A stretch of 64,000 nucleotides of DNA from Thiorhodovibrio frisius (GTDB taxonomy: Bacteria; Pseudomonadota; Gammaproteobacteria; Chromatiales; Chromatiaceae): positions 1,240,001 to 1,304,000 of the forward strand of contig NZ_CP121471.1 in NCBI RefSeq assembly GCF_033954835.1, read 5' to 3'. Of the stretch, positions 27,405 through 38,262 are shown in pieces (within the stretch, counting starts at the first letter, position 1; every line of letters starts with the position of its first letter). Both the position numbers and the translations under genes were made by a program. The notes beneath the pieces were generated by a model. The model had not been told where the DNA came from. It worked only from the letters and a program-made list of their open reading frames with translations, and ran no database searches.

Positions 27405-28940
27405 ATGCCGCGTTTGATGCCGAGCACTGAACAACTGCCCTACGCCCTCTACCGGGCCGAACAGGTGCGCATGCTCGATGCCTGTGCCATTGAGCGTTTT
27501 GGCATCCCGGGCGAAACCCTGATGGAGCGCGCCGGTGCGGCGTTGTGGCGACTCATCGAACGCGACTGGCCGCAAGCCGGGCGCCTCACCGTCCTGGCCG
27601 GCCCCGGCAACAACGGTGGCGACGGCTATGTGCTGGCGAGGCTGGCTCGGAGCGCCGGGCGCCAGGTGCGCTTGGTGCGGCTTGGCGATCACCAACGCCT
27701 GAGCGGCGCAGCGGCAGCGGCGGCAAGCGCTTATGCCGATGCCGGTGGCCAGGTCTCGACCTGGCCCGAATGGCCCGAGGCGAGCGATTTGATCGTGGAT
27801 GCCATGCTGGGCACTGGGCTGACGCGTGTGGTGACTGGCGACATGGCTGCTGCGATCAACCGTGTCAATCAAGGTCGCGCGCCGGTGCTGGCGGTGGATA
27901 TTCCCTCAGGACTGAGCGCGGACACCGGCTGCATCCTTGGCGCGGCGATTCGCGCGACTGCAACCTTAAGTTTCATCGGCTTGAAGCAGGGCCTGTTTAC
28001 CGGTGATGGGCCAGACCGCACCGGTTGTATCCAGTTCGACGCGCTTGAGGTGCCGGCGGCGGTCTATGCCAGTACAGTGGCTGCCGCCCGCCGCACCGAC
28101 TGGCCCAAGGAGGCGGCGCGCATCGCGCCCCGGTCGCGCACTGCGTACAAAGGCAGCTGTGGTCATCTGCTGGTGGTTGGCGGTGCGCCTGGCATGAGCG
28201 GTGCCGCGCGCCTGTGTGGCGAGGCCGCGCTGCGTGCCGGCGCCGGGCTGGTGACCCTGGCAACCCACCCCGACCATGCCGCGCTGCTCAACCTGACCCG
28301 CCCAGAGTTGATGGTTGCGGCAGTGTCCTCGCCCGACCAGCTCGCGCCCCTGCTCGAGCGGGCAAGTCTGGTTGCGCTTGGGCCTGGGCTGGGGCGGGCT
28401 CCATGGGGCCGGGCGCTGTTTGAGTATTTGCTGCAAGCCGAGGTCATCGGGCAGCGCCCGCTGGTGCTGGATGCCGATGCGCTCAATCTGCTCGCCGAAC
28501 AGCCGCAACGGCGAGATCACTGGATACTGACACCCCATCCAGGCGAGGCGGCGCGCCTGCTCGCCTGCACAACAGCCGAGATCGCACAAGACCGATTTGC
28601 GGCTGCTGCTGAACTCCAGCAACACTATGGTGGCGCTGTGGTGCTGAAAGGCGCGGGCACCTTGATCGCCAGCGCCGCACAACAAGCGCCAGCGCTTTGT
28701 AGTCAGGGCAATCCCGGTATGGCCAGTGGCGGCATGGGCGATGCACTGACCGGCATCATTGGCGCGCTGCTCGCCCAGGGGCTCCCACTTGAACAGGCCG
28801 CCAGTGCCGGTGTCTGCCTGCATGCAGCGGCAGCGGACTGGGCCGCACGCGAGGGTGAACGTGGTCTACTGGCGTCCGATCTCATCGCCGCCCTGCGCGG
28901 CCAGTGGTGCCGTCTGGCGGGTTGGGAGCAGGGGCGATGA
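27405..28940 (+). CDS. nnr: Bifunctional NAD(P)H-hydrate repair enzyme
   Basis: 511 residues. The N-terminal half is the epimerase (YjeF_N; LTVLAGPGNNGGDGYVLARL); the C-terminal half is the ADP-dependent dehydratase (YjeF_C; AYKGSCGHLLVVGGAPGMSGAARL and NPGMASGGMGDALTGIIGALL with the GMGD motif). Together they convert damaged NAD(P)HX back to NAD(P)H. ATG 27405 is used, with ATG 27417 as an alternative. Its stop overlaps tsaE by ATGA. Confidence 0.95.
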   Translation: MPRLMPSTEQLPYALYRAEQVRMLDACAIERFGIPGETLMERAGAALWRLIERDWPQAGRLTVLAGPGNNGGDGYVLARLARSAGRQVRLVRLGDHQRLSGAAAAAASAYADAGGQVSTWPEWPEASDLIVDAMLGTGLTRVVTGDMAAAINRVNQGRAPVLAVDIPSGLSADTGCILGAAIRATATLSFIGLKQGLFTGDGPDRTGCIQFDALEVPAAVYASTVAAARRTDWPKEAARIAPRSRTAYKGSCGHLLVVGGAPGMSGAARLCGEAALRAGAGLVTLATHPDHAALLNLTRPELMVAAVSSPDQLAPLLERASLVALGPGLGRAPWGRALFEYLLQAEVIGQRPLVLDADALNLLAEQPQRRDHWILTPHPGEAARLLACTTAEIAQDRFAAAAELQQHYGGAVVLKGAGTLIASAAQQAPALCSQGNPGMASGGMGDALTGIIGALLAQGLPLEQAASAGVCLHAAAADWAAREGERGLLASDLIAALRGQWCRLAGWEQGR

Positions 28941-29509
28941 CAGCGCTCTATATCCCCGATGAACCAGGCATGCTGCGCGTGGGGCAAAGTCTGGCGCCGC
29001 TGTTATCGCCCTGGCTAGAGACAGGGCGGGGCAGTATCTCGGCAGCACCCAAAGGAGCACTGGTGTTTCTGCACGGCCAGCTCGGAGCCGGCAAAACCAC
29101 ACTGGTGCGCGGCCTGCTGCGTGCTTATGGCGTTCAGGGCGCGGTGCGGAGCCCGACCTATACGCTGATCGAGCCCTATCAGATCAAGCCTCATGGGATT
29201 GAACCCAAAGAGATCGAGCCCAAAGAATTCCGGGCCGAACCTGCTTCCAAGCGCATCTTCCACCTCGATCTCTATCGTTTGGCCGATCCTGAGGAACTTG
29301 ACTATCTCGGCTGGCAGGAGCTGCTCGGCGATGGTGGTCTATTATTGATCGAATGGCCCGAGCGCGGCGCCGGGCTGCTGCCGCCGCCCGATTTCAGCAT
29401 CAGCATCGAGATGCAGCCGCCGGGCCGTTCGCTGAGTTTTTGCGGTCGTGGCGACTGGCAGCAGGTCGCAACTGCGGCGGCGCGAGCACTGGGGACGGCC
29501 AATGCCTAG
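28937..29509 (+). CDS. tsaE: tRNA threonylcarbamoyladenosine biosynthesis ATPase
   Basis: 190 residues (about 30 longer than usual). Walker A is LHGQLGAGKTTLVRG, followed by RSPTYTLIEPY and LDLYRLADPEELDYLG, then LIEWPERG. It supports t6A synthesis on tRNA with TsaB and TsaD. Between the YTLIEPY and FHLDLYRL blocks sits an extra stretch of about 25 residues that repeats IEPKE (IKPHGIEPKEIEPKEFRAEP). A surface loop that grew by small duplication fits. The gene overlaps nnr by 4 bases. Confidence 0.93.
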   Translation: MTALYIPDEPGMLRVGQSLAPLLSPWLETGRGSISAAPKGALVFLHGQLGAGKTTLVRGLLRAYGVQGAVRSPTYTLIEPYQIKPHGIEPKEIEPKEFRAEPASKRIFHLDLYRLADPEELDYLGWQELLGDGGLLLIEWPERGAGLLPPPDFSISIEMQPPGRSLSFCGRGDWQQVATAAARALGTANA

Positions 29510-29671
29510 GCGCGCAAAACCTGCTGCGCGCGCAAGACTTTAAGCAACTTAGAGAAACCCCCGGCAAACATCAGAAAAAATAGACAATTTTGCCGTCCCT
29601 TGCTATGCTTTGAGGCACCAGCGTCGAAAATCCTGCGACCTTGGGGTCCGAGGCTTCCTGCGGGGGGCACT

Positions 29672-31039
29672 ATGAAAAATATTCGACTCATCACCATTCT
29701 GCTCATCTGTCTGCTGTCATGGGGCTTAAGCGCCGCCGCTCGGGTCGAGATCCAGGGTGCGCGTCTGTCCAGCCAGAATGAAATGGCCCGCTTGGTGCTC
29801 GATACCTCGGGCCCGGTGGTTGAGCACAACATCTTCTCGCTCGACTCACCTGACCGCCTGGTCATCGACTTAGCCGGTGTCAGCCTGTCTGGTCCGCTGC
29901 GCCAGCCTGATCCGACCAATCCGCTGCTGACAAGCATCCGCAGCGGCGAGCGCCCCGGGGAGAGCGCCAGAATCGTGCTCGACCTCAAGCGCAAGGTGCG
30001 GGTCAAAAGCTTCTGTCTACAACCCGATGGGCGTCATGGTTATCGTCTGGTGGTGGACCTCACACCCAAACCCGAGCAAGAAGTCCGCCAGGAGGCGTTG
30101 GCAGAGGCCTCGCGCGGCCTGTCCGGTCATCCCTCGGTGCAACAGCGCTCGGTCAAGCTCAAGGCGCGCGATGTGGTGATTGCCATCGATGCTGGTCACG
30201 GTGGCAAAGACCCAGGGGCGGTTGGCCCGCGCGGCACTCGGGAGAAGGATGTGACCCTGGCCATTGCGCGCGTTCTCGCCCGCTTGGTCGATAAAGAGCC
30301 CGGGATGCGCGCGGCCATGATCCGCGACAGCGACCGCTTCGTCATTCTGCGCGAGCGCATTCGCATCGCCCGCAAACATCGCGCGGATTTGTTCGTGTCA
30401 ATTCATGCCGATGCCTTTCGCGATCGCAGCGTACGCGGTTCTTCCGTTTTTACCCTGTCTGAGCGTGGCGCGAGCAGCGAGGCCGCCAAATGGCTGGCTG
30501 CACGCGAGAACGAGGTTGACCTTCTTGCCGGCATTGACCTGGGGAAAAGCAACGAAGAAGTCGCTGGCGTGCTGATGAACATGACCCAAAACATGACCAT
30601 GGAGCACAGCATGCTGGCGGCCAAGCCGGTGTTGGACGAGTTGGGACACCTGGGCAAAATGCACCAGAGTCGCATCCAGTCCGCCGGCTTTGCTGTGCTA
30701 AAAGCGCCGGACATTCCGTCCATGCTGGTGGAAACAGCCTTTATTTCCAATCCCGAGGAAGAAAAGCGCCTGCGCGACCCAGCCTTTCAGAACCAGGTCG
30801 CGAAAGCCATTCTGGTGGGAATCAAGCGCTACTTCGAGGCCAATCCGCCGCCGCAAACCCTGTTTGCGATGAGAAATGACAGGGGCGCCAGCTCCATCCG
30901 TCATGTCATCGAACGCGGCGATACCCTGCTCGATATTGCGCGCGATTATCAGGTCAGCCTGCCATCACTGCGCTCTCTCAACCAGCTTGAGAGCGACCGC
31001 ATCCGCGTCGGCCAGGTTCTGCGCATTCCTGAAAGCTGA
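29672..31039 (+). CDS. amiC: N-acetylmuramoyl-L-alanine amidase with AMIN and LysM domains
   Basis: 455 residues. A signal peptide (MKNIRLITILLICLLSWGLSAAA) is followed by an AMIN domain (about 25–125), an Amidase_3 catalytic domain (VVIAIDAGHGGKDPGAVG, LFVSIHADAF and MLVETAFISNPEEE carry the zinc His, His and catalytic Glu) and a C-terminal LysM (HVIERGDTLLDIARDYQV). It splits the septal cell wall during division. Start at 29672 chosen by the signal peptide. The 160 bases before it have no obvious gene. The order nnr-tsaE-amiC is conserved. Confidence 0.95.
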   Translation: MKNIRLITILLICLLSWGLSAAARVEIQGARLSSQNEMARLVLDTSGPVVEHNIFSLDSPDRLVIDLAGVSLSGPLRQPDPTNPLLTSIRSGERPGESARIVLDLKRKVRVKSFCLQPDGRHGYRLVVDLTPKPEQEVRQEALAEASRGLSGHPSVQQRSVKLKARDVVIAIDAGHGGKDPGAVGPRGTREKDVTLAIARVLARLVDKEPGMRAAMIRDSDRFVILRERIRIARKHRADLFVSIHADAFRDRSVRGSSVFTLSERGASSEAAKWLAARENEVDLLAGIDLGKSNEEVAGVLMNMTQNMTMEHSMLAAKPVLDELGHLGKMHQSRIQSAGFAVLKAPDIPSMLVETAFISNPEEEKRLRDPAFQNQVAKAILVGIKRYFEANPPPQTLFAMRNDRGASSIRHVIERGDTLLDIARDYQVSLPSLRSLNQLESDRIRVGQVLRIPES

Positions 31040-31153
31040 ACAACGGCTGACACCGCTCCCTTGCCTGATGTGCCTGAGCGAGCAACACCACGACATCTAA
31101 AAGTCGTAGAGAAAAATGCCGATCCCCAATGCTAGATGTCGAACAAGGCGCAC

Positions 31154-31176
31154 AAAAAAGCCGCTATAAAGCGGCT
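31154..31176 (-). terminator. Rho-independent terminator after tRNA-Met
   Basis: On the minus strand AGCCGCT TTAT AGCGGCT forms a 7-bp stem with a loop of about 3 bases, followed by a run of six T (plus-strand A at 31154–31160). It lies about 15 bases beyond the 3' end of the tRNA gene. Confidence 0.8.
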
Positions 31177-31190
31177 GATTTTGAGAGAGT

Positions 31191-31267
31191 TGGTGGCTAC
31201 GGCTAGATTCGAACTAGCGACATCGGCATTATGAGTGCCGCGCTCTAACCAACTGAGCTACGTAGCC
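31191..31267 (-). tRNA. tRNA-Met (CAT), elongator type
   Basis: 77 bases including an encoded CCA (plus-strand TGG at 31191–31193). The acceptor stem GGCTACG pairs with CGTAGCC. The D arm GCTCAGTTGGTTAGAGC and T arm GTTCGAATC are canonical. The anticodon loop CTCATAA gives CAT. The sequence resembles the E. coli elongator tRNA-Met and lacks the initiator's mismatched first acceptor pair. An Ile-lysidine tRNA also carries CAT, but the acceptor and D arm fit Met better. Confidence 0.93.
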
Positions 31268-31393
31268 AAATAGACTGCTAAGAATGCCATGTTCAGAATC
31301 GCAGGTCAAGCACCGGTGCGGGTCTTAGCTGGGCGCGGTTGGCCTTGGTGTGAAACAGCGGTTGCATCTGTCGCCTGGTCGGGCTAGTGAGCG

Positions 31394-31579
31394 TTAGTCG
31401 CTGGTATCGGAGGGGTTGGCACAGCGCAGGGCGAGAAATAGCCGCGACAGGGCGATTGGCAATCCGGGCTTGACCTGCTGTAGTTCGGTCGGTTCCTGCG
31501 TCCAGGTGCCGGCTTCGAGATCGAAGCCGACCAGTTCCGCCAGGTTGATGACGTAATCTTTCAGGTCGTCGTTGTTCAT
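31394..31579 (-). CDS. Small hypothetical protein
   Basis: 61 residues: MNNDDLKDYVINLAELVGFD is followed by an amphipathic stretch ending in a polar tail. GAGGAG lies 6 bases before the ATG, so translation is credible. Family not recognised. An overlapping frame (31293–31583) lacks such support. It reads toward the tRNA and away from the BLUF gene. Confidence 0.6.
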   Translation of the reverse strand: MNNDDLKDYVINLAELVGFDLEAGTWTQEPTELQQVKPGLPIALSRLFLALRCANPSDTSD

Positions 31580-31871
31580 ACAACTCCTCATGAGATGGAT
31601 AGATCCGGCGCCAAGGCGGGCCGGTGGGTGCGGTTCCGATCAGCTTCGCAGTGATCGGGTGCGAGTCAAGTGCTGATCATTATCGCGAATCCCAGCCGTT
31701 CGGTCATGGTAATTTGCGCGACGCCAGCTCAACCTATGCCTTTGCGTTCGACTTTATGTTGATGATTTTTGTCGACTATTGTACTCTCTGAGTTCCCAAA
31801 CACTGAATCCGGCCGCGCATCGTCTTGCCGGACTCGCGCCGGCTTGGCGTTAAACAACCCGAGGATTGGCC
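31580..31871. promoter_or_regulatory. Divergent promoter region of the small gene and BLUF gene
   Basis: This 292-base gap has AT-rich stretches at 31730–31790 but no confident promoter boxes. It contains a hairpin CCGATCA…TGATCGG (about 31637–31659). Position suggests control of the BLUF gene. Confidence 0.4.
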
Positions 31872-32318
31872 ATGTTCATTACGCGACTCATCTATTGCAG
31901 CGAATTATCCGGTGTTGACAAGGATGCGATCACTAACATTCTTCAGGTATCGCGCCAGAAGAACGCCAAGGCTGGGATTACCGGCATGCTGCTTTTTAAC
32001 GGGGTTTACTTTTTGCAATGTCTGGAAGGTTCGCGTGACGCCGTTAACGAAACCTATCACCGAATTGTCCACGATAATCGCCATTCCCGTCCGGTGTTGC
32101 TTACCTGTGAGGAGCTTTCTCAGCGCGATTTTACCGACTGGGACATGGCGTATGTGCCCTGGACCGCTGAGATTCGCAGCATTGTTCGTTGCTTCTCTGT
32201 CGACGACGAATTCGATCCATACAAGCTAGGCGCCCAGAGTGCGATCGGGCTGTTTCGCGCGTTGCGAGACCGTCTGCCCGATAACGAATTCTGGTCAAAA
32301 CCCTTGCAGACCGCTTAA
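31872..32318 (+). CDS. BLUF-domain blue-light photoreceptor
   Basis: 148 residues. The BLUF flavin site is clear: LIYCS with the key Tyr, SRQKNAKAGITGMLLFNG with the Asn/Ile part of the FAD pocket, FLQCLEG with the Gln that rearranges hydrogen bonds on illumination, and a Trp in DWDMAYVPW. The C-terminal 45 residues are a small cap without an output domain, so it must signal through a partner. The kinase gene starts 68 bases later. ATG at 31872 has GAGGA at a good distance; an upstream TTG at 31866 is worse. Confidence 0.92.
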   Translation: MFITRLIYCSELSGVDKDAITNILQVSRQKNAKAGITGMLLFNGVYFLQCLEGSRDAVNETYHRIVHDNRHSRPVLLTCEELSQRDFTDWDMAYVPWTAEIRSIVRCFSVDDEFDPYKLGAQSAIGLFRALRDRLPDNEFWSKPLQTA

Positions 32319-32386
32319 TTGGCAGTTGGTGTGATCGCCTTTGTTGTGCGATCAGTCGTTATGATCGTCCGCAACGCAAGAATTCT

Positions 32387-35300
32387 ATGCAACCCCAAAA
32401 AACCGGTCATTGCGATGGTTTAACCGCCGACCGCGCCCAAACCGCTGAGCAGGCTCTGGTGGCCAGCGAACGGCGTTTGCTGAGGGTGCTTGATAATCTC
32501 GACGCCCTGGTCTATGTCAGCGATCTCGACAGCGACGAGATTCTGTTCGTCAACGCCTATGGCCGTGGCCTGTTCGGCGATATCGAAGGGCAGACCTGTT
32601 GGCAAGCGTTGCATGGACGTAACGCACGTTGCGACGACTGCAGCCACGAACATCTGTTTGATAGCAACGGCCAGCCCGGCGGTGTGCGCCACTGGGAAGT
32701 GCAAAACGCCCGCAATGGCCGGCGCTATGACTGCCGCGATCAGGCGATTGCCTGGACCGACAGCCATTATGCACGCCTGCAGATTGCCTTCGACATTACC
32801 GAGCGGGTCGAGAATGCCGAGCGTCTGGCTCTTGTCGAGCGGGAGTTAAGGGGCGAGCGTGATCTGTTCTCCGCCGGGCCGGTGGTCACTGTTGTCTGGA
32901 GTCTGGAGCCGGGCTGGCCCATTCGGCGGGTGTCGCGTAATGCCGAGGCTATTCTTGGGTATACCCCGGAGGAACTCTGCGCGCCCGAGTTTCGTTTTAT
33001 CCAACTCATTCACCCCGAGGATGTTACGCGCACCAGTGACGAGGTTGCCGCCCACCTGGCCGCCGGTGACCAGAACTTCAAGCAATCCTATCGGCTTGAG
33101 GTGCGCGACTGGGTCGGCTTGAGTTATCGCTGGTTTTATGACTTCAGCCAGGTGGTGCGTGCAGCGGACGGCACTGTGACGGAAGTCCGTGGCTATCTGT
33201 TTGATCAAACCCGCCTGAAAGAGGTTGAGGACGCGCTCGCGCGCGAGCGCGAGCGCCTGGCCGGCATTATCGACGGCACTCATGCCGGTACCTGGGAATG
33301 GCGACCGGAAACTGGCGACTTGTTCGTTAACGCACGCTGGGCCGAGATATTGGGCTACTCCATGGAGCAACTCTGGCCCGTGACCATGGATACCTGGGCC
33401 GCTATGGTGCATCCCGAGGACCGCGAGTTGGTGCGTGGCAAGATCTACGCGCATCTGCACGGCAAGACGCCCTTCTACAGCTGCGAAATGCGCCTGCGCC
33501 ATCGCGATGGTTCCTGGCTTTGGACAGCGGTGCGCGGACGGGTCGCCCAGTGGTCGGTTAGCCAACCCTCGCGCGCACTCTGGATGCTAGGCACCCTGCA
33601 GGACATAAACGCGCGCCGGCGCAGCGAGCAGCGCTTCGAGCAGGTTACTGCGCATAGCAGGCTGGTTGCCTGGGAGGTGGATGCCAATGGCCTCTTCACC
33701 TATCTGAGCGACGGTGTCGAGCGGGTGATTGGTTACAGCCCGACCGAGTTGGTTGGGCACAAGCACTTTTACGATTTGCACCCGCCAGAGGAGCGCGAGG
33801 CATTTAAGGAGGCCGCGCTCAAGGTCTTTGCCCAGCGCCAGGCCTTCGAGGGTATGGAAAACCCCGTCCAGGCCGCCGATGGGCGGCGGATTTGGGTCGA
33901 GACCAATGGCATTCCGGTGCTGGACGCTGATGGCGAACTGCGCGGGTACTGCGGCACCGATCTCGACATCACCGAGCGCAAGCGCGCCGAGCAGGCGCTG
34001 GAGGCCACCACCGCGCATGCCCAGGAACTGGCAGAGCAGGCCGAGAGCGCCAATCGGGCCAAGAGCGATTTTCTGGCCAATGTCAGTCACGAGCTGCGCA
34101 CGCCGCTCAATGGCATCATGGGCATGACCCAACTGCTGCTTGCAAGCGAGCTGACGCCGGACCAGCAGCGCAACTGCGAAATCGTGTATCAAAGCAGTGA
34201 GGCACTGCTGAGGCTGATCGAAGACCTGCTCGACTTCTCCTGTATCGAGACTGGCCTGCTCAAGCTCGAACGCCGGGCCTTTGATCTGGTTCAGCTGCTC
34301 GATGACTGCGGCGCGGCGCTGGCTTATCGCGCTCACCAAAAAGGCTTGGAACTGATCTGCGCCCTCGACCCCGAGGTGCCAACCCAACTGTGGGGCGATC
34401 CCGGGCGCCTGCGCCAGGTGCTGACCAATCTGGTCGGCAATGCCATTAAGTTCACCAGCCAGGGCGAGGTGCGGGTGCGGGTTGCCTTGATCGAACACCG
34501 GCTAGATACCCTGGTCCTGCGTTTTTCTGTGTGCGATACCGGCATCGGGCTGGCGCCGGAGGCCAGCGCGCGTCTGTTTGAGAAGTTTACCCAGGTCGAC
34601 GCCTCCAGCGCCCGCGAGTATGGCGGTGTCGGGCTCGGACTGGCCATTGCACATCAACTCACCCAGATGATGGATGGCGAGATCGGCGTCACCAGCCAAC
34701 CTGGGCAGGGTGCCGAGTTTTGGTTCACCGCTCGCCTTGGCGTGCAGACCCAGGTGGCTCGGCCCGCCACCCTGCCGGCGCGCCTGTGCGGTCAGCGGGT
34801 GTTGGTCGTCGATGCCAATCAAAGCAGCTGCGATGCCCTGGTCGAGCGCCTGCATCACTTTGGTCTGCGCACCTTGGCGCTGGGTGACGGCCAGGAAGCC
34901 CTGGCCAGGGTCTATGCACAATTGAGTGCCGGTGATCCTTTCAGCCTGGCGCTTCTGGCCGAACAGCTGCCGGGGCTGGCAACGACGGCACTGGCGCGTG
35001 CGATTCGCGCTGAGCCGCGCCTGGATGACCTGCGCCTGGTGCTAATGCCCGCCCTAACCGCGCCGCCGAGTGCCGGCACGGATGAGCACCAGAGCTACTG
35101 GGCCGTGCTGCCCAAGCCGGTGCGCCAGCGCGACCTGCGAGAGCTGCTAGGTCGTCTGGTACCTGGCGAGGTGCCTGGGCCTGCGTCTACCAGCGACCGA
35201 CTGCCGGTGTTGCCGCGACTGGACACATCGGCCCGGGTGCTGGTGGTGGATGATAATTTGACCAATCGCCAGGTCGCTCTGGGCTTGCTCGAGCGCTTTA

Positions 35301-35635
35301 GCGTCAACGCCTTGGCGGTCAGCGACGGCGAATCAGCGCTGGAACGCCTGGCTGCCGAGGCCTTCGATCTGGTGTTGCTGGACATCCAGATGCCAGGACT
35401 CGATGGCCTGGAGGTCACCCAGCGGCTGCGCGGCCAAGTGCCGGGCTTCGAGCCCGCCAGTCCGGCGCTCATCATTGTTGCCATGACCGCGCATGCCCGG
35501 TCCGTCGATCGCGAGCGCTGCCTGGCCGCCGGGATGAACGACTACCTCGCCAAGCCGCTTAGACCCGAGTCTGTGGCTGAGGTGCTTGGCAAATGGCTGG
35601 CCGCCGCGCCCCCGCAAACGCAAGAAACAACATAA
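32387..35635 (+). CDS. Hybrid sensor histidine kinase with four PAS domains and two receivers
   Basis: 1082 residues, no membrane helix. PAS-type domains lie at about 30–140, 160–280, 288–410 and 412–530 (ending [39 protein letters not shown] and [12 protein letters not shown]). The first includes several Cys ([13 protein letters not shown]). The HisKA His is H568 in [12 protein letters not shown], HATPase motifs about 670–795 ([10 protein letters not shown]). A first receiver-like region (about 800–925) has lost the acceptor Asp ([11 protein letters not shown] in place of [10 protein letters not shown]); the second (about 950–1070) is complete ([13 protein letters not shown]). It sits between the BLUF and chemoreceptor genes, so light or redox input is likely. 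Confidence 0.9.
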   Translation: MQPQKTGHCDGLTADRAQTAEQALVASERRLLRVLDNLDALVYVSDLDSDEILFVNAYGRGLFGDIEGQTCWQALHGRNARCDDCSHEHLFDSNGQPGGVRHWEVQNARNGRRYDCRDQAIAWTDSHYARLQIAFDITERVENAERLALVERELRGERDLFSAGPVVTVVWSLEPGWPIRRVSRNAEAILGYTPEELCAPEFRFIQLIHPEDVTRTSDEVAAHLAAGDQNFKQSYRLEVRDWVGLSYRWFYDFSQVVRAADGTVTEVRGYLFDQTRLKEVEDALARERERLAGIIDGTHAGTWEWRPETGDLFVNARWAEILGYSMEQLWPVTMDTWAAMVHPEDRELVRGKIYAHLHGKTPFYSCEMRLRHRDGSWLWTAVRGRVAQWSVSQPSRALWMLGTLQDINARRRSEQRFEQVTAHSRLVAWEVDANGLFTYLSDGVERVIGYSPTELVGHKHFYDLHPPEEREAFKEAALKVFAQRQAFEGMENPVQAADGRRIWVETNGIPVLDADGELRGYCGTDLDITERKRAEQALEATTAHAQELAEQAESANRAKSDFLANVSHELRTPLNGIMGMTQLLLASELTPDQQRNCEIVYQSSEALLRLIEDLLDFSCIETGLLKLERRAFDLVQLLDDCGAALAYRAHQKGLELICALDPEVPTQLWGDPGRLRQVLTNLVGNAIKFTSQGEVRVRVALIEHRLDTLVLRFSVCDTGIGLAPEASARLFEKFTQVDASSAREYGGVGLGLAIAHQLTQMMDGEIGVTSQPGQGAEFWFTARLGVQTQVARPATLPARLCGQRVLVVDANQSSCDALVERLHHFGLRTLALGDGQEALARVYAQLSAGDPFSLALLAEQLPGLATTALARAIRAEPRLDDLRLVLMPALTAPPSAGTDEHQSYWAVLPKPVRQRDLRELLGRLVPGEVPGPASTSDRLPVLPRLDTSARVLVVDDNLTNRQVALGLLERFSVNALAVSDGESALERLAAEAFDLVLLDIQMPGLDGLEVTQRLRGQVPGFEPASPALIIVAMTAHARSVDRERCLAAGMNDYLAKPLRPESVAEVLGKWLAAAPPQTQETT

Positions 35636-35655
35636 ATAAAGAGACGGAAATATCC

Positions 35656-38217
35656 ATGTTCAATCGCCATTCTATCGGATTTCGCATCGCCTTTTGGTCC
35701 GGCTTCGGCATGGTCGCGCTTGGCGTGGTCATTACCGCTTATGCGGTCCTGCGCATGCAGGAGATGGCAGACGTCCAGCGCGAGTCTGGCCTGCAAGCGG
35801 CCAAAGATCTGGCGCTAAATGTCGCCAGCCGCGAGGCCGCCAGTATCGATGCCTCGCTTGAGGTGCCGCTCGATGCCGCGCGCACCCTGGCCCAGGCCTT
35901 TGTCTCCGCTGCGCGCCCGGATGACGAAAAGCTGACCGAGGCCGACTGGGAGCGTCTGCGCAAGCGCTTTCGGCGCATGGAAATGGCGGCCGACCTGGCC
36001 GAGTCTACTATCGCTCCCTATATTGCTGCCGAACAACGCGGTGAGCTCACCCGCGAACAGGCGCAGGCCGAGGCGCTGAAGGTGCTGAGCGCCATGCGCT
36101 ACGACGACGGTAATTATCTATGGGTGCAAGACAGGCTCAAGCCGGTGCCGCGCATGTTGATGCATCCCATTGCGACTGAGCTGGACGGCCAGGTGCTCGA
36201 CAACCCCAAGTTCGACAACGCCATGGGGCGCGACCAGAACCTCTTTGTCGCGCTTGAAGAACAAGTTGCCGATGATGGCGAAGGCTATGTGCATTACCGC
36301 TGGCCCATGCCGGGCAGCAGCGAGCCCAAGCCCAAACTGTCCTACGGGCGACTGATCCCGCAGTGGGACTGGATCATCGGCTCCGGGCTCTGGGCTGATC
36401 GTATCGCCTTCTATTCGCGCGAGGACATCAACCAGATCCTCAAGGCGGTGCTGCGGGAAAACCCGGAGTTCGTCAGCGTCTACACCGCCTGGGAGCCCGA
36501 TGCCTTCGACCGGCGCGACGCCGCGCTGGCCAATACTACGGGCACGGATGCCAGTGGGCGCTTCATTCCCTACTGGCATCGCGCGGCCGACGGCACCCTG
36601 GTGATGGATGCATTGGCGGGTTACGACCAGTCGGGCGCGGGCGATTATTATCAGATTCCAAAAAACACCAGGCGCGAGGCCATTATTAATCCCCACCTCG
36701 CCAAGGTGCAGGGCCAGGATGTGCTGATTACCTCCCTGGTAGCACCAGTCATGCTCAATGGCGTCTTTCGCGGCATGGCTGGTATCGATCTGACCCTCAG
36801 TGACCTGCAAGCCCAGGTCGAGCGTGCCGCTGCGGGGCTGTTCGACGGTCAGGCCAGTGTGGCCGTGATTGCCAACGATGGCACCCTGGTGGCAAGCAAC
36901 GCGCATCCTGAGCTTGTCGGCAAGGATGTGTCCGAACTTCACGACCAAGGCGACAAGGTCAAGCAGGCCATTGCCAGGGGCGAGATCCTGCAACTGAAAT
37001 CCGTCTCCGCCTCAGGTACCGAGGAAATCTTTACCCTGGTGCCCATTGAAGTCGGCCGAACCGGCACGCCCTGGGCCGTGCAGATCAAGGTGCCCGTGGC
37101 CAAGGTGCTGACTTTGGCGGAGGAAGCCGCTGCCCAGACCCGACAATCGGCTGCATTCATGATCGTCTTCTCCGTCGTCGCGGTTCTTATTGGCGTGATC
37201 GGTATGTCCTGGCTGGCTCGGGCCATTGTGCGCCGTATCCGAGGTGCGACCGAGACCATGCGCGAGATTGCCGATGGTGAGGGCGATCTGACCCACAAGT
37301 TGCCTGAGACCGGGCAGGATGAACTCGCCGATCTGGCGACGGCTTTCAACCGCTTCCAGCGCCGGGTGCGCGACCTGGTGGCCGAGGCCATGACCGCTAG
37401 CGAACGGGTGGCTGCGGCGGCCGAGGAGTTGACCGCTACCAGTAGCGCCACCAGCGACCAGATCAGCCGCCAGCAGTCGGAGTCCGGTCAGGTCGCTACG
37501 GCCATGAACGAAATGACCGCCACAGTTGCCGAGGTGGCCAGAAATGCCGCTGAAGCCGCCGAGGCGGCGCGCGCGGCGGACCAGGAAACCCAGCAGGGCC
37601 AGAGCGTGATGGTCGAGGCCGCCGAGCTGATTCATACCGCTGCCAAGCAGATTCAGACCACAGCTGCCGCCGTCGGCCGATTGTCACAGGACGCCGAGAA
37701 CATCGGTCAGGTGCTCGATGTGATACGCGGCATTGCCGATCAGACCAACTTGCTCGCGCTCAACGCCGCCATTGAGGCGGCGCGCGCCGGCGAACAGGGC
37801 CGGGGTTTTGCTGTGGTGGCCGGCGAGGTGCGTACTCTGGCCAGTCGCACGCAGGATTCCACCACCGAGATCCAGACCATGATCGAGCGCTTGCAGGAAG
37901 GCAGCGGCCAGGCCGTTACCGCCATGGAACAAGCCCGTGGCCAGGTGGACAAGAACGCCGAGATGGCCGAGGGCGCGCGCCAAGCGCTGACCACCATTGC
38001 CGAGGCGGTTACCCGTATCCGCGACATGAACATGCAGATCGCTGGCGCCACCGAGGAGCAGAGCGCGGTGGCCGAGGAAGTGGATCGCAACCTGATCAAC
38101 AGCGCCGAAGCCATGGCGCAGATTACCATCGGCTCGAGCCAAATCAACAATGCCGCAGCCGAGTTGGCGCAACTCGCGGCCGATCAGCTTGAGCGTGTCG
38201 GGCGGTTCAAGGTGTGA
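35656..38217 (+). CDS. Methyl-accepting chemotaxis protein with nested Cache domains
   Basis: 853 residues. TM1 is at about 9–31. A dCache-type helix at 40–85 ([22 protein letters not shown]) is interrupted by an sCache_2 domain at about 110–250 ([17 protein letters not shown]…[11 protein letters not shown]), after which the dCache core resumes ([26 protein letters not shown] at about 268–294; [13 protein letters not shown]). TM2 lies at about 500–520, then HAMP and the signalling hairpin with the [36 protein letters not shown] core. It senses small molecules in the periplasm. The start ATG at 35656 lies 20 bases after the kinase stop. Confidence 0.9.
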   Translation: MFNRHSIGFRIAFWSGFGMVALGVVITAYAVLRMQEMADVQRESGLQAAKDLALNVASREAASIDASLEVPLDAARTLAQAFVSAARPDDEKLTEADWERLRKRFRRMEMAADLAESTIAPYIAAEQRGELTREQAQAEALKVLSAMRYDDGNYLWVQDRLKPVPRMLMHPIATELDGQVLDNPKFDNAMGRDQNLFVALEEQVADDGEGYVHYRWPMPGSSEPKPKLSYGRLIPQWDWIIGSGLWADRIAFYSREDINQILKAVLRENPEFVSVYTAWEPDAFDRRDAALANTTGTDASGRFIPYWHRAADGTLVMDALAGYDQSGAGDYYQIPKNTRREAIINPHLAKVQGQDVLITSLVAPVMLNGVFRGMAGIDLTLSDLQAQVERAAAGLFDGQASVAVIANDGTLVASNAHPELVGKDVSELHDQGDKVKQAIARGEILQLKSVSASGTEEIFTLVPIEVGRTGTPWAVQIKVPVAKVLTLAEEAAAQTRQSAAFMIVFSVVAVLIGVIGMSWLARAIVRRIRGATETMREIADGEGDLTHKLPETGQDELADLATAFNRFQRRVRDLVAEAMTASERVAAAAEELTATSSATSDQISRQQSESGQVATAMNEMTATVAEVARNAAEAAEAARAADQETQQGQSVMVEAAELIHTAAKQIQTTAAAVGRLSQDAENIGQVLDVIRGIADQTNLLALNAAIEAARAGEQGRGFAVVAGEVRTLASRTQDSTTEIQTMIERLQEGSGQAVTAMEQARGQVDKNAEMAEGARQALTTIAEAVTRIRDMNMQIAGATEEQSAVAEEVDRNLINSAEAMAQITIGSSQINNAAAELAQLAADQLERVGRFKV

Positions 38218-38262
38218 GTGATACTCTAGGATTAACCACTCCTTAAAGCAGGAGCAGCGGCC

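Noticed and set aside
31088-31145. Inverted repeat CGACATCT/AGATGTCG after amiC as a terminator
   Set aside because: The arms are 35 bases apart and no T-run follows, so it is not a usual terminator.
31293-31583. A 96-codon frame overlapping the small gene at 31394
   Set aside because: Arg/Pro-rich shadow; the overlapping 61-codon frame has a proper GAGGAG site and better composition.
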